From Sesamum alatum (lineage: Eukaryota > Streptophyta > Magnoliopsida > Lamiales > Pedaliaceae): 64,000 bases of DNA. The position numbers and the translations under genes were made by a program. Below are positions 45,141-59,575 of the stretch, in pieces. A model generated the notes under the pieces. The model was not told the origin of the DNA and ran no database searches. It saw nothing but the letters and a program-made list of their open reading frames with translations. The stretch's first letter is position 1, and every line of letters starts with the position of its first letter. The stretch spans positions 27,326,979-27,390,978 of the forward strand of contig JACGWO010000011.1 of assembly GCA_034509735.1 (NCBI GenBank), in the 5' to 3' direction.

Positions 45141-45743
45141 AATTTAATAACAATAAATAACTGAGGTGGAGAGTATGCAGACTTTTGTTTATTATCAGGG
45201 TATTTTATGCTATTTTTTTTATAACTATTCATCGTAACACGTTGTTCCTGTATGCATATATAAATAATTTTTTATGTTTTAAAATATATTATAAATAATA
45301 ATAAAATATATAAACTAATACATCATATTAAAAAAAAGAAAGAAAAAACTAATTTAACAATTAATATAAAATTTGAAAAATTTAATAAAATAGTCATTTT
45401 ATTAGTTGAGGGTTATTTTTAGTATTATAAAAAAGTGGTGCGTCGGTCTTATTAATTGTTATTTGTCAATAAAAAGAGGATTTTTTTTTTATTTTTTTTA
45501 TATAATAGTGTTGATAAGGGAATAATTTTTGCACTCAAAATCACTAGAGAGTTCCCTGTCAGCTGTCACCTCTGCGCACTTCAGTTCTTCCACACGCCAA
45601 ACACTTCATAGAAAAACCGCGTGGAGTAAAGAAAAGAGAAAAGACACATGAAAACGGTGAAAAAGTTAATCCAAAAGGGCCAAAACAAAGTATTCTTCTG
45701 CTGCAATAATTAGTTGCCGGGAATCATTTAAACACTGTTCTAT

Positions 45744-45825
45744 CTATAAATACACGTCGTCTTCACATTTATTCTTAGATCTCCCACAAGTTTCCCTCCC
45801 TTTTTGCCTACTTCACAAGAATCGG
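45744..45825 (+). promoter_or_regulatory. TATA box and noncoding first exon of the UMP-CMP kinase gene
   Basis: CTATAAATA (45744-45752) places the transcription start near 45775-45785. A short noncoding exon ends at about 45825 before the donor GTGAGT. The intron runs to AG at 47461-47462, so a 1.6-kb intron lies in the 5' UTR, a feature that often raises expression of plant housekeeping genes. Confidence 0.55.
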
Positions 45826-46392
45826 GTGAGTCCCAGATCTTATTTTCGCTAATTTCATCATTTTCTTGGCCTGAACTACTCAAATTCTTGATGATCTTAA
45901 GCTTTTTGCTTGGTGTGAGCGAAGCTCAATGTATTTGAGCTTCCCATTTGTAAAGATTTGTGGTTTTTTTAGTGGTTTGTAGTCATCGCTTGGTGAGTAT
46001 GATCAGATGCATTGGGTCGATGTATTTGCTTGACATTCTTGTTTTACTGAACTTTGGGCACAGCCCTTTTGTTGGAATCAATGTTTTTGTTCCTATTTCG
46101 AGAATTTTTTGGGTAAATTATAGTTAGTATGCAGTGATCGGATGATTTTAACAGTTTAATGGAATCTCCTGATCAACAGCAGCGGGATGGTTCTATTCAG
46201 TTTTACTGTTTATGTATATGCTTACCTTTGTGAAAGATTGAATCTTTTTCTCTATTCTGTGATTCTACTGCTAATAGATTTTTGTACTTGGTGAACTGGT
46301 TTGAATAACTGCTGAAGTTCAAGAAGTATATTACTTGATATTGATCTCTGGAGATTTAATCTTTCTTAATATTCTAATCATTTATTTGCTAA

Positions 46393-46802
46393 GAGAGTGT
46401 ATAGGTAAATTTATTTAAAACATCTTATAAGCTCATATATCTTATAAGATAATTTAGAACCTATAAAAATAAGCTCTTAAAATGGTTGGATAAGATAAGA
46501 TTATGAAGCTTATAAGATGTTAGTAACGACAATGTTTTAGTAATACGATCAAAACTGAAACTTATAAGATGTTAGCAACGACAATTTCGTAGTAATATGA
46601 TCATAATTGATGGAGCTTGTTGAAAATCTTAAAAATAAGTTGGCAACTCCTATTTTTTAAAGGAGCTTATATGTTTCTAACATCTTATTTTTAGATTTCA
46701 TAAGCTCCTCTAAAAGTTTTGTTAATTATTTTTCAATATCTTATCAGCTCTCGAACATCTTGTAAGATGTTTGGAAGAGTTTATGAGCTCATTCAAACCC
46801 TC
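46393..46802. mobile_element. Tourist-like MITE in the 5' UTR intron, 410 bp
   Basis: The left end GAGAGTGTATAGG... and the inverted right end GAGGGTTTGAATGAG... lead into the shared inner phrase AACATCTTATAAG / AACATCTTACAAG. TAA flanks both sides (46390-46392 and 46803-46805). The interior repeats palindromic CTTATAAG motifs several times. Confidence 0.6.
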
Positions 46803-47495
46803 TAAGATATTTTCATCTAGACTTGATAATTATTTGAAGTAATGGAATCTTTCGATGGAGAAATGAGTTCTGGTCTGCAATTGGCTGCAAAGTGATTAAA
46901 AATGCTTATGCACTGAATAGTAAGCCTAACCCTTTGTAAAGTCTAAACTTTTGGATTGAATTCAAGCCTTTATTTGGAAAATTAGTGATCATATTCGGCA
47001 GAAGGGTTTCTCATCACCTTTGAATTGTAAGATTCGTTTCTGTGGGACTGAACTTGTTATCCTCCAGTTTCCATATTTCAATCTACTTAAAGGGCTTCTT
47101 GCAATCTTGCTGACGTTTAGGTTTACTTTCCATTTGACACCAAGGAATTGCTGCTAAGGATTTTATCGTTTTGCTTATTTTATACTGTAGTGTGATTGAT
47201 CTTTGCTGTACATAACATCTTTGTGTTTTTCCTATGCTGCCATGCATTATGATTACTTCATGTGTTGGTTAAGATACTCCGATAACTTTTGAGCTAAAAT
47301 TATATAGACATCTTTACTGCAATTTTCTTGGATCTAAATATAATATCATTGATCGTCTTCATGTTGTAATCCCAATCTCTATGCTGTGAGAATAATGTTT
47401 GTTCTGTTTATTGTACTAAAACATGCAACTAATCGGCTATGATGCATATGGCCTGGATGCAGATACTTTATCTGAATTACCATAAGTAGGCAATC

Positions 47496-50085
<2,590 letters not shown>

Positions 50086-50570
50086 AGAAGCTGTTTCACT
50101 CCTAATACTGCACAAGATGTTAGTGTAGGTATAATTTTTTAGTTGAATTTTTTTATATCCATGGAAGAGATTTTGATTTTTCCCTTTTCTACCCAAAAAA
50201 TGATCGAAATACTCAGAGGCAGACGTCTTTTTGTGGTATCCGAACGAATATTGAATTTTTTTAGCACGAATCTGATCGTTCAATCAGATCTAAATAAATT
50301 ATATGGCAAGTAAATTATAATTTTCATATGAGCGATGTACAGTTCAGAAATAATGACGAGTCATAATGGCATAGGTGATAATACTTACCAGATGATTGGT
50401 TGGGAATGATATTTGATGAGTGTGATTAGTTTTCTGCCATTGTATGAGATTGAAGGTCTGAGATGGAGAAAATAAATCACTTCAAATAAGGCAATCAGAA
50501 TATCCCCAAGAAGGAAGGTTCGCGGTCAAATTTACCACATTAGTGTAGCGCAACAAATTACTGAAGTAAT
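50086..50570. other. UMP-CMP kinase 3' UTR and downstream flank
   Basis: Probable 3' UTR in the first 200 bases, then AT-rich DNA with no gene seen up to the foldback element at about 50572. Confidence 0.4.
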
Positions 50571-50571
50571 C

Positions 50572-51735
50572 AGGCAAATTGTAATTTATCCTCCTGTGTT
50601 AGCCAAAAATGGCAAATAGCTCCCTTGTGAAAAATAAATTAGCAATTTACCCCTTTCTGTTTTTATTAAAGGGGCAAAAGGGCACACGAATTGTGCAAAA
50701 CACGCATTAATTTTTTTTTAGTTTATTATCAACTGTTGGATCTCGTCTTTATAGGTAAAACGGTTCAGATTTAATTTTACATATATAATTATATATAAAA
50801 AGTATAAATATATATACATATATTTATAAATATATAATATATAAAAAAAACCCTCTCCTACCTAGCTGCCGCCCCCTCCCCGTTGCCGGCCGCGGCTGCC
50901 CCTCCCTTTCCCTCGTCATCGTGGCCCTTCTCCCTTCGCCACCGCTGTTGTGCTTCCCACCTTCCCCTTCCCTACTGCCGCTGCACCCCTCCACTTCTTC
51001 ATCTCGACGTTGCGCCGCCTCCTCTCCTCACCGCTCTACCTCTATATTTCTCCTTCCCCACTGCTACGCCGGCCTCTGCGCCTCTCCTTCCCCACGCCCG
51101 CGCCCGCCTCTGTTTTCTCTCCCACGGCACGACGCTCCTTCCCTTCTAGATCATCGGCCGCCGCTTCCCCACCCCCTCAGATTGTCGGCCGCCTCCCCCT
51201 CTCTCCCCGGCTCCCCCTCCTCGGCATCACTCTTCGACTTCCCCTTTTTTTTCATTATTTTTTATTTATTTTTTTAGTGGTGTGTGTATATATGGTATAT
51301 CTATATGTGTATGTATATATTTTATATATTGTTTATTGCATAAATTTATGTTTATTAGTTTATAAATTTATTTTTGTAAAAAAAAAAAAAAAACTGAGCC
51401 ATTGATCTAATCTAAATGGATGTAAGCTATTGATTTATATATGAATATAAACCGTTGATTTATATTAGAAAAAATATAGATCATTGATTTGTTTATTAAA
51501 TCTGAACCATTGATATATATATATAAATAAAATCCAATGGTTTATGATTAAGGGTATAACGGTAATTTTATAGCAAACAATAAGCAAAATCGCATCCAAG
51601 GCGCGTGCTACACACCTCCTTCACGAAGGGGGTATTTTGCTACTTTTTTAACATTGAAGGGGGTAAATTGATGTTTTTTTTCACAAGGGGGCTATTTGTC
51701 ATTTTTGGCCAACACAGGTAGGTAAATTGCAAATC
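50572..51735. mobile_element. Foldback/MULE-like element with pyrimidine-rich GC-rich core, about 1.16 kb
   Basis: The two ends are inverted copies over about 90 bp: 'CCTGTGTTAGCCAAAAATGGC', 'AAATAGCTCCCTTGTG' and 'CAATTTACCCC' at left recur inverted at right as 'CCTGTGTTGGCCAAAAATGAC' and so on. The core (50860-51245) is about 385 bp of C/T-rich, GC-rich DNA in an otherwise AT-rich region. Its open frames are Pro/Leu/Ser/Arg-rich in all three forward frames and look like composition rather than genes. It could be a captured gene fragment. The target-site duplication is unclear. Confidence 0.6.
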
Positions 51736-52066
51736 CTCCAAAATAATCTTAGTCAACAAATCACAATTATGTAATGGGAGTAGGTGAGGGATAAAAAAAT
51801 AATTTATATCTACCTACCCTAAATAGTATAAATTCCTATTTATATAAATTCCTTATTTTCTCATTTGAGAGGGATTTTTCTCGCTTATAACGATTCTAGT
51901 ATAAACGTGTTAAATTGCGCTTATTTAAAAGTAATATAATCGATCTATTTTTTAGTGATGTGAGTCTGAATTTTATTCCTACTAATACAATGGCTATTGC
52001 TTCATTTCATTTGGGTCAAAAGTTGAAAATGGGCTTTATATGTATATATATATATTGGCTAAATTA
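51736..52066. other. Intergenic, no gene seen
   Basis: AT-rich spacer between two foldback elements, with no coding frame or repeat recognised. Confidence 0.4.
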
Positions 52067-52515
52067 TAGCTAATTCCTCTCAATTTTAATATAAGTATGA
52101 ATATTTTCTTATTATTTGAAAATTTAGAATTATTCTCCTCAAATGGAAAATCATTAATGTAGCTCTCGGCGGTGAGATGAAAATTATTATTTTACTTTGT
52201 TAATTTTTTTTGTCACAACAAATATTTGAAACATGTTTAAGAATATGAGAATGGATACAGTAAATAATCCATAAGGCATATTAATTTATAAAAATACTTC
52301 AAATTTTCTTTTAAAATATATAAAATTATATTCATAATCTAAAAAGACATTTTAATTAGTTCACCACAAAAATTTAAGAAAAAAAATAAGCGGACTAACG
52401 AAATGGATTTATTGTTTGACAGACGTTATAACTAAAATAATATTTATAATTTTTTAAATAATTATAAAGATATTTGAAATACGCCAAACTTCAGTTGAAA
52501 AGGTGATCGTAATTT
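52067..52515. mobile_element. Foldback MITE related to 3153-3563
   Basis: The left end GGCTAAATTATAGCTAATTCC and the inverted right end GGATAAATTACGATCACC pair. Inside are 'ttgaaaatttagaattattctcctc' and its diverged inverse. A relative is cut off by the window end at 63765-64000, sharing 'aatggataNagtaaataatcca'. Confidence 0.55.
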
Positions 52516-52675
52516 ATCCATAAAAAATATAAAGTGTAATAAAGATTTTGTGTGATATGCTCAAAACTTGGTACGGACTAAATATACAAAATATCTCCAA
52601 AGAATTGATACACAACGAATTTTAAAAATTAAACAAAAAACACAATTGAATTATACAGACTACAGATGAGATGAG

Positions 52676-53092
52676 CTAAGAGATGCAGCTAACGTTGTCG
52701 GACAACATGGAGGCCAGCTCGTCGTTCAGAGGATTACACAATTTCTCGACAAAACTCCGGAACAACAGAACAACGTCAGAGATCAGATCCGCCCACTGGT
52801 AATGATTAATCTCGTTCAGCGCAATCATCTGAGGGACTTGAGCTCTGCAGAGGGGACACGTCGACTGGGATTTAAACCACGCGTCGATGCACTGCGCGTG
52901 GAAGCAGTGCCCGCACTCCGGCAGCTTCCGGTATCGGTCGCCGCTGCGGACGTCGCTGAGGCATATGGCGCAGTACGGCGGCGGAGTCCTCGAGTCCTCC
53001 TGCAGGTCGAGTACCGCGGCGGCGGGGGGGAGGCGGTGGAACTTCATGAAAGAGGCGGTGAATTTGGGGAGGAATTGAGGGTAAAAATCCAT
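52676..53092 (-). CDS. RING-H2 finger protein, probable E3 ubiquitin ligase
   Basis: An intronless 138-codon gene. The RING-H2 domain spans residues 41-82 with the C3H2C3 ligands C41, C44, C60, H62, H65, C68, C79 and C82, within [25 protein letters not shown] and STCPLCR. The Pro before the CxxC of the second half and the conserved Trp (W72) are the E2-contact positions of active plant E3 ligases. No transmembrane or signal segment is seen, so it is not a typical ATL protein; it would be a small soluble ligase with an aliphatic C-terminal tail (about 90-138). Substrates are unknown. The gene is GC-rich relative to its flanks. A Tat-lineage retrotransposon LTR lies 508 bp upstream of its ATG with its promoter facing the gene. 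Confidence 0.85.
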   Translation of the reverse strand: MDFYPQFLPKFTASFMKFHRLPPAAAVLDLQEDSRTPPPYCAICLSDVRSGDRYRKLPECGHCFHAQCIDAWFKSQSTCPLCRAQVPQMIALNEINHYQWADLISDVVLLFRSFVEKLCNPLNDELASMLSDNVSCIS

Positions 53093-53595
53093 GCTGTTGA
53101 TTGCGTTGTTTCTGAGATTATGTGATTTTGATTGAATAAATCATGATGAGTAATATATATATATATATATATATAAACATGTGAATATTAATTAATAAAT
53201 GAATTTGAAGGTATTAATTAGAAGTCAAATGCGAGTTTAAGTTTGAATTCTTATTTAATTATCTGAAGCCGACAAGAAATGTTAGTCAGTAGTCATCTGC
53301 GGTGTTTTGCACGGATTTTGCTTCAATTTTTTACCCTTAAAATTCATGTCTTTCTTTCAAGCATTGGTCTTACTTATTACCAACTTCTTTCATTATTGAC
53401 CTCTTTTTCTGATTATTTTCCCTTCCTTTTTTTATACAGATTTCTATTACTTGACCATACAATTCTACTTAATCAAGAGAAATGGAAAAATTATATTTAT
53501 AAGGGATGTTATTATTTACCTTTAATATATAGTCAGTTTACGCAAATAATTTATATCTTTTGCATATTTACATAAACCATCTTGACAATAAAAAA
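53093..53595 (-). promoter_or_regulatory. Upstream region of the RING-H2 gene
   Basis: On the minus strand this contains an (AT)n microsatellite at about 53154-53175 (roughly 11 AT units), which could include the TATA region. The rest is AT-rich without other features. The retrotransposon target-site duplication begins at 53596. Confidence 0.4.
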
Positions 53596-53600
53596 GTATG

Positions 53601-53921
53601 TAATGGTGTGTGATTTAGGAGGTGATTAGACTAAGCACGTTAACTCGAAGTGACGTTGCAAGGAAATACCAAGACAGAAAATAGAAAGTTTGATTTCAAT
53701 AAATGAAGTTCACATATCTTACAAATGAAGTTCTCTCTCTATTTATAGTAAATTTCAGGGGGTGAAAATACAGTATCGCCCCTCATTTCGCGTTCCCCAT
53801 TTCTTTTGCAACTTCTCTCAAGTAACCGCCGACAACTTCCTTCAATGGCATTGCTGTAAATTCTTTGACATCTTGTCGGCATTTTAGTAATTTCTCCTAC
53901 TTTAATTTCCTATCACTATCA
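53601..53921 (-). repeat. 3' LTR of the Tat element (321 bp)
   Basis: Read on the minus strand it starts TGATAGTGATAGG and ends CACCATTA (TTA instead of TCA by one change). It carries TATAAATAGA (complement at 53738-53747). It lacks a 51-bp stretch present in the 5' LTR. Confidence 0.92.
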
Positions 53922-53922
53922 G

Positions 53923-53936
53923 TAGCCCCCCAACTT
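53923..53936 (-). promoter_or_regulatory. Polypurine tract of the Tat element
   Basis: On the minus strand GGAAGTTGGGGGGCT lies directly before the 3' LTR, the position of the plus-strand primer. Confidence 0.65.
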
Positions 53937-54396
53937 CCAAATATTTCCTGAAAATTTAGAAGTTTCTAACGGATAAGTTGATTCTGATTCAACTTCTTCT
54001 TTTTAATAGTAGATAACTTGATTCTGACTCTGCCTTTTCTTTTCAACAATAATTCTTTTTGGCTTTGAAGTCTCTTCCTTCCGGGACTCTTCTTCAGACA
54101 AGTCCTACTTCTGTTGGGATCTTCTCTTTTCCTTTTCCTTCTTTTGCTAGGATTTTTTGCTTTCTATATAAACTTGTTGTGCCATCCTTAATTCTTCATC
54201 TGGTTCCATCTTTCTTTTTCGTCTCTCCTATCTTCAAGAAAATATCGAAGCGTCTCGGCTTAGCTCCTCGTCTCTTTTCCTAAAATATACATATTTTTTG
54301 TTTTTTGTTTCTGTCTCCAAAAAACGCATCTATCCTTAGCCCGAATATCCAAAAAAAAAAAAAAACTTTATTATCCCGAAAAGAAACCTTCAAGAC

Positions 54397-56450
54397 ATGT
54401 CGAGCAATCAGCGGGGTACCGGAAACACATGAGGGAGTACCTGGACGCTGGGTCGGGGAACGCCCCGACCCGGCGCTGGTCGAGGCACTCCGCCTCGACC
54501 AGGATCTGGCCGAGGCGCTGATCCTCGACCGGTCCCCGACCGAGGGGCATCTCTCTCGCCTCCTTCCGTTCCTCTCATTCGTCCAGACATTGTGGATTTC
54601 GATCATGAAGTGAATGAAGCGATCCTCTCGTTTTCTCCAAGTCCTTCCTTCGAGTCGAGCTCGCAAGAGAGCCCTCCACTTTTATCTCCCCTTGCAGCTG
54701 ACCTAGTTGATTCCGGTTTAGATGGAACTGAGTCTTCTTCATCCCCCCACTCCAAGTCCCGTTGCCGTATTATGGACGCTGAAAATTATCATAGTCGCGT
54801 GAGTCTTGAAGAGTTCCGTCTTCTTGAGTCTAATGTCAACGCCTCTTCCGAGTTCACCCTTCTGTTGCCTAGTGTTGATGATAGGATCAAACTCCTTCCT
54901 CCTGGGTTCTTCACATCGTACCTATCTTTCTTTGCTTCCGGTCTTACACTTCCTCCACATCCTCTACTACTTAAGATCATCACCTGCACTATCTTGAGCA
55001 TCAGCCAATTTACCCCCAACTCCCTCGTATGCTTTAGGGGGTTCCTCCAGCACTTTGAGGAACTTGATTTGACCCCTTCCCTTGAGGCCTTCTATTCCTT
55101 ATTCACGGTCAGAAAGGTGCCCAACGACTCCTACTTCTAATTCTATCCCCGGGGGGGTTGCAAAATTCTTGAGGGTGGTGTTTCCTCGAAAGGTCCCTGG
55201 AAAGAAAAATTCTTATACGTAAAGGACCTAGCTTGGGGGTTAGCAGCTCCTTGGGGGGAGTCATCCTTTGTGCCCTACCCCGTCCCTGACCTTCGTCTAT
55301 CCTTCATTAGGGTTGGGCTGTTCGATCAACTTTTTAACGTCAAAACTTTAAGGCTGGCTGGTACCTGATTATATCTCTTATGCTTTCTACTTGCTTTGAA
55401 AAAATTTCGACACTATCTCATTCCTTTGTTGATTTCTTGCAGGAAAGAAAATCTTCCTCCATGATGTCTATCGCTTCCGCGAAAAGGAGAATGCTTCAAG
55501 GCCTCGCAACCCTCCTCCGCCCCCCCCTGAGGAGGGGGGAAAGCAGTCGTCGACGCTCTCCTCCTGCTCGGGCCAGGGACCTTCCGGGCAACTTAACTCG
55601 CCATGAAGGGCGCTCCTTCCCCCCCCCTAAGGTAGTGCCTCCCAACGTCCTCGAGAAGGTGAAGCAGGCCCCCCGCGCCATGGGGCAGGAAAAGGCCTTT
55701 TTACTTATGGGACGAACAGGGAAGGGAACATCTCTTTCTTTTTGGGATGTCGTTGATGTTGACCTTACTCACAAAAAATCAAGGGATCTAGTGAGCCCTT
55801 ATGACGTGACGCTACTTGGTGCCCTCCCCAGTAGCACCCTCACTTGGCTTATGTAAGGCGAAGCTGCCAGGGTATGTTCTTCCTTATAGCTCATACTTGT
55901 GCTTCATCTTCTTAATTTTAAGTGTCTAATTGAGTGGTACGTTCTTTAAGTTATCAACTTAGCTGAATCTACTGAGCTGCGGTTAAGCAATTATGAGAAG
56001 GAGATTCAGCTATTGAAGGATGCTCTTGAAGATGCCAGAAAAGACTTGCAGCGTTGCCCAGGAGAGCATAAGATCGCCTCTGTTGAACAACTTAAATGGA
56101 ATGATATTTTAACTGGGAGATTGCTTCGGGAAAGACCTTCCTGAAATCCGACGCAGGCAAGGCATATTTGGAGTGTGTGTGGGACGACTTCAAGGAGAAG
56201 TATGTGGGTTCAGAGGAGTTCCACCAAGCTATCCTTGGCAAGGCGAGCTAGGTATATGACCAAGTAATTAAGCAGTGTCGCTCCACGCTGAGGAATAGTG
56301 GTCGCTATGGTGACGAGGAATTCATATTTCTCGATCCCAAGGTTTCTGACGAGGATGGAGATGGAGATGGGGAAGGCGAGGTTGCCGATGACGTGCTTGA
56401 TGAGACTCATGCTGATGGAATCCCCTCCTTCGCCATAGAGAAGAATTAAG
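54397..56450 (+). pseudogene. Additional antisense ORF of the Tat element (gypsy-type PF04195-like protein)
   Basis: Lies on the strand opposite to gag-pol, between integrase and 3' LTR. It starts at ATG 54397 (MSSNQRGTGN) with a TGA at 54430-54432 and continues in frame to TAA 55138. The part LLPPGFFTSYLSFFASGLTLPPHP...QFTPNSLVCFRGF resembles the plant 'putative gypsy-type transposon' domain (PF04195). After the TAA the same frame continues with FLYVKDLAWGLAAPWG to about 55367. A second open part (55380-55856) is Arg/Pro-rich, and a third (about 55960-56130) is a coiled coil (YEKEIQLLKDALEDARKDLQ). Acidic sequence ends near 56450. Introns between parts are possible. Its biological role is unknown; proteins of this type are often annotated as host genes. 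Confidence 0.7.
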
Positions 56451-56669
56451 TTTAGACTTAGGGTTTATTTATTATTACCTTATTGTTCGAATTTCCTTCT
56501 CGTAGGTTTAAAAAATGTCTTAGGATTACTTAGCTTATTTCTTTGAACTTGAGTTCTCAGGATGCTTTTCTCTCTTTCGAACATTGGCCCTTTAGTAAAA
56601 AATTTTATATCTTCATCATTCTTTTATGTCTAAGCCTTGGGCTACATATTAATATTAAAAAGTTCTCGA

Positions 56670-57075
56670 AGCACGGGGCAATTCCCCCATTTTCACACTC
56701 AACACTCAATGCGTGAGACAATCCCCCGTTAAGAAAAATCACGGATGGGAGGGGCAATCCCCCCCATTTTCACACTCAACACTCAATGCGTGAGGCAATC
56801 CCCCGTTCAGCAAAATCACGAATGGGAGGGGCAATCCCCCTCCTTTTGGTAAAGTTACATATTTGAGGGGCAATCCCCCTTTTTCAAATGATGTTTTAGA
56901 TACAAGGGGCAATCGCCCTATGAGAGGCAATCCCCCTCTTTCAAGTGATATTTTAGATACAAGGGGCAATCCCCCTATGTGGGGCAATCCCACTCCTGAC
57001 AAGAGAGTGTTGTGAGGGGCAATCCCCCTCTTATTAATGAAACTTATACGTGAGGGGCCATCCCCCTCTTCCAAA
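56670..57075. repeat. Cluster of palindromic GGGGCAATCCCC repeats in the Tat 3' spacer
   Basis: About a dozen copies of a core GGGGCAATCCCC (some with one change) are spaced 20-60 bp apart, mostly as GAGGGGCAATCCCCCTC, in which the flanks make a short inverted repeat. A minus-strand open frame through it reads repeated GGLPL. I treat it as noncoding repeat. Confidence 0.8.
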
Positions 57076-57191
57076 AATAAAATACGGAAATGAAAAAACT
57101 CATCAATAGGAAACAATATTTTATTATTATAACTGACGGTCACAAAAATCTCTTAAACTAAAACTTTTTATAAATCTTCAAACAAAAAAAT

Positions 57192-58560
57192 TTAAGCAAA
57201 ATACTTCTTTAAGTTGACCACGTTCCATGTGCGCGGTACTTCCTTTCCATCCAACTTTTGCAGGCGGTAAGTTCCTTTACCCACCATCTCAATTACTTGA
57301 TATGGTCCAATCCATTTGGCATCGAGCTTCCCGATGTTTCCCGTGGCATCAGCCCTCTTAACACGAGGTCGCCTACTTGAAACCTCGATGTCGAACTCTA
57401 TCATTGTAAGCTCTTGCCATCAATGTTTTATACACTTCAGTCCTGAAGTTCGCGTTGCTCCTTAGTTCCTCTAGAAAGTCTAGGTTAACTCTCCTTTCAC
57501 TTCCGTTGCTAGTCGGCTCGTAGCACTTCACCCTGAATGTCTCCTCTCCAATCTCTACCGGGATAACAGCCTCCGTCCCGTAAACCAAACTAAACGGGAT
57601 TTCTCCCGTGCTTCGTCGCGGGGTGGTTCGATATGCCCATACGACTCCCGGAAGCTCTTCTACCCAATTACCTTTGGCGTCTTCCAGCCTCGTCTTCAAA
57701 TTCTGGAGGATTATTCGATTGGTTACCTCCGCCTGACCATTAGACTGGGGAGTTGCTACCGAGGCGTAGTACTGCTTTATCTTTAGCTCTTGACACCACT
57801 GGCGGAATTTGGACCCCTGGAACTGCGTACCATTGTCCATCACGAAGGCTCTGGGAATGCCGAAACGACATATGATATTCTTCCACACAAACCTTATAAC
57901 TTCTTTCTCCGTGATCCTGCTTAATGCCTCTGCCTCCACCCACTTCGAGAAATAGTCCACTGCCATGAGCAAGTACTCTCGTTGGCCTGTTGCTGGGGGA
58001 GTTTTCCTACTATATCCATCCCCCACTGATCGAATGGGCAAGGGCTTTGCAATGGCTGCATATCTGCTGCTGGAACATGAGTGACATTAGCGTGTTCTTG
58101 GCACTTCCGGCATTTCTTCACTAAGTCTCCGGCGTCTGCCTGCATGGTTGGCCAAAAGTATCCTTGTCGCAAAGTCTTGCGTGCCAAGGCTCTTCCTTCG
58201 GAGTGGTTAACGCAACTCCCTTCGTGAATTTCTCTCCGAACGTACTCCGCCTCGTCCTTGCTTATGCACTTGAGATATGACTGCGAAAATCCTCTATTGT
58301 ACAATTCCCCGTCTATCAAGGTGAACCTGGCTGCCCTTTTGTGAATTGCCCTCGCTTGGTTAGGATCCTGAGGCACTTCTCTAGATTTCAGATATGCTTC
58401 TAGCTCCTCTATCCACCCTGATGAAGTTCCTTTCGCCATCAAGACTTCATTCTCCTCTATGTTTACGTCAGGATACTCTTGGTTCAACAAGGTTATCTTC
58501 CTGCTTCCTAGGGGAGCCAATAACTGGCCAACTTTGCAAGTTGATCTGCCTCCTTATTCT
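57192..58560 (-). pseudogene. Integrase of the Tat element
   Basis: The zinc-binding H-H-C-C part has IHEGSCVNHSEG and KKCRKCQEH. The catalytic core has the Asp in QWGMDIVG, the Asp in FVMDNGTQF and the Glu in PQSNGQAEVTNR (the D,D,E triad). The C-terminal part ends GPYQVIEMVGKGTYRLQKLDG and WNVVNLKKYF. Frames change at about 57985-58010 and 57373-57404. Integrase would insert the element DNA; this copy is broken. Confidence 0.9.
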
Positions 58561-58561
58561 C

Positions 58562-59560
58562 TGCCCTAGGGATTTATTCTAAAGTGAACGTGTCGAATTT
58601 TTTCCTCACTACTTGAATTCTTGCCAAGTACTTGGCCATTTGCTCTCCTTTGGCCTCGAATTCCCCGTTCACTTGCTTGACCACCAACTGGGAATCACTA
58701 TAAACCCTCACGTGCTTTGCCCGGCTGCAAAGGCCAACTTCCCCCTGCAATGAGGGTTTCGTACTCTGCTTCATTATTCGAGGCGGCGAAACCAAGTCGG
58801 ATGGCATAACGTAGCATGTCCTCATACGGGCTCTCAATTAATATTCCCCCACTGCCACCTTGAGACGTGGATGAGCCGTCAATGAACATCCTCCAACACT
58901 TCTTCTCTTGCGTGCCCTTTTCTTCTGTCAACTTGAAAATAAAGTCTGCCAATGCTTGCGCCTTGATCGCAGGCCTAGGCTGATATTCGATTCCGTGTTC
59001 ACTCAACTCCACTAACCACTTTACCATCCTTCCAGACGTGTTGGGATCTGCTAGCACCCTCTTCAAAGGTTGATTTGTCAATACTACCATGGGATGCGAT
59101 TGAAAATAGGGATGCAACTTCCTTGCTGTTGTTATCAAGGCCAAGGCCACCTTCTCTATCTGGGCGTATCTTTCCTCCAGCCTCTGCAGGGCCTTGCTCG
59201 CAGAGTATACTGGTCGGTGTTCGCGCCCTTCTTCTCTCATGAGAACCGAACTTACTGCGCCTTCTGAAACAGACAGATACACGAACAGGGTCTCCCGAGG
59301 CTCCGGCTTTGTCAATAAGGGTGGTGAAGTAAGACACCTCTTCAAGTCCTCAAAAGCAGCCTGACACTGCTCCGTCCAAGAAAAACCTTCCACCTTTCTC
59401 AACACCTTAAAAAGCGGAATTCCCCGTTCTAAGGACTTCGAGATAAAGCGATTAAGTGCCGCCATCCGTCCCGTCAACTTCTGGACTTCTTTTATCGTCT
59501 AGGGAGGTTGTATTTTCATGATAGCCTCAATTTTTTCCAGATTCGCCTCTATCCCTCTCT
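58562..59560 (-). pseudogene. RNase H and second (archaeal-type) RNase H of the Tat element
   Basis: The first RNase H shows LFVYLSVSEGAVSSVLMREE, PVYSASKAL and RYAQIEKVALALI. The second begins CWRMFIDGSSTSQGGSGGIL, with N-N-E-A-E-Y-E and then V-Y-S-D-S-Q-L-V-V; it is the duplicate RNase H found in the Tat lineage. A TAG stop lies at about 59498-59500, and coding moves to another frame near 58740. The last part ends at a stop near 58574 where the family reads through. Confidence 0.85.
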
Positions 59561-59575
59561 GAGAGACCATGAACC

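Noticed and set aside
50883..51405. Overlapping Pro/Ser/Leu/Arg-rich open frames of 88-151 codons
   Set aside because: All three forward frames are open because of pyrimidine-rich composition inside a foldback element; no domain, start context or splice support.
53154..53175. (AT)n array as a functional element
   Set aside because: An ordinary microsatellite; noted only as part of the RING-H2 upstream region.
56739..57143. 134-codon minus-strand open frame with repeated GGLPL
   Set aside because: A translation of the palindromic GGGGCAATCCCC array; no separate gene evidence.
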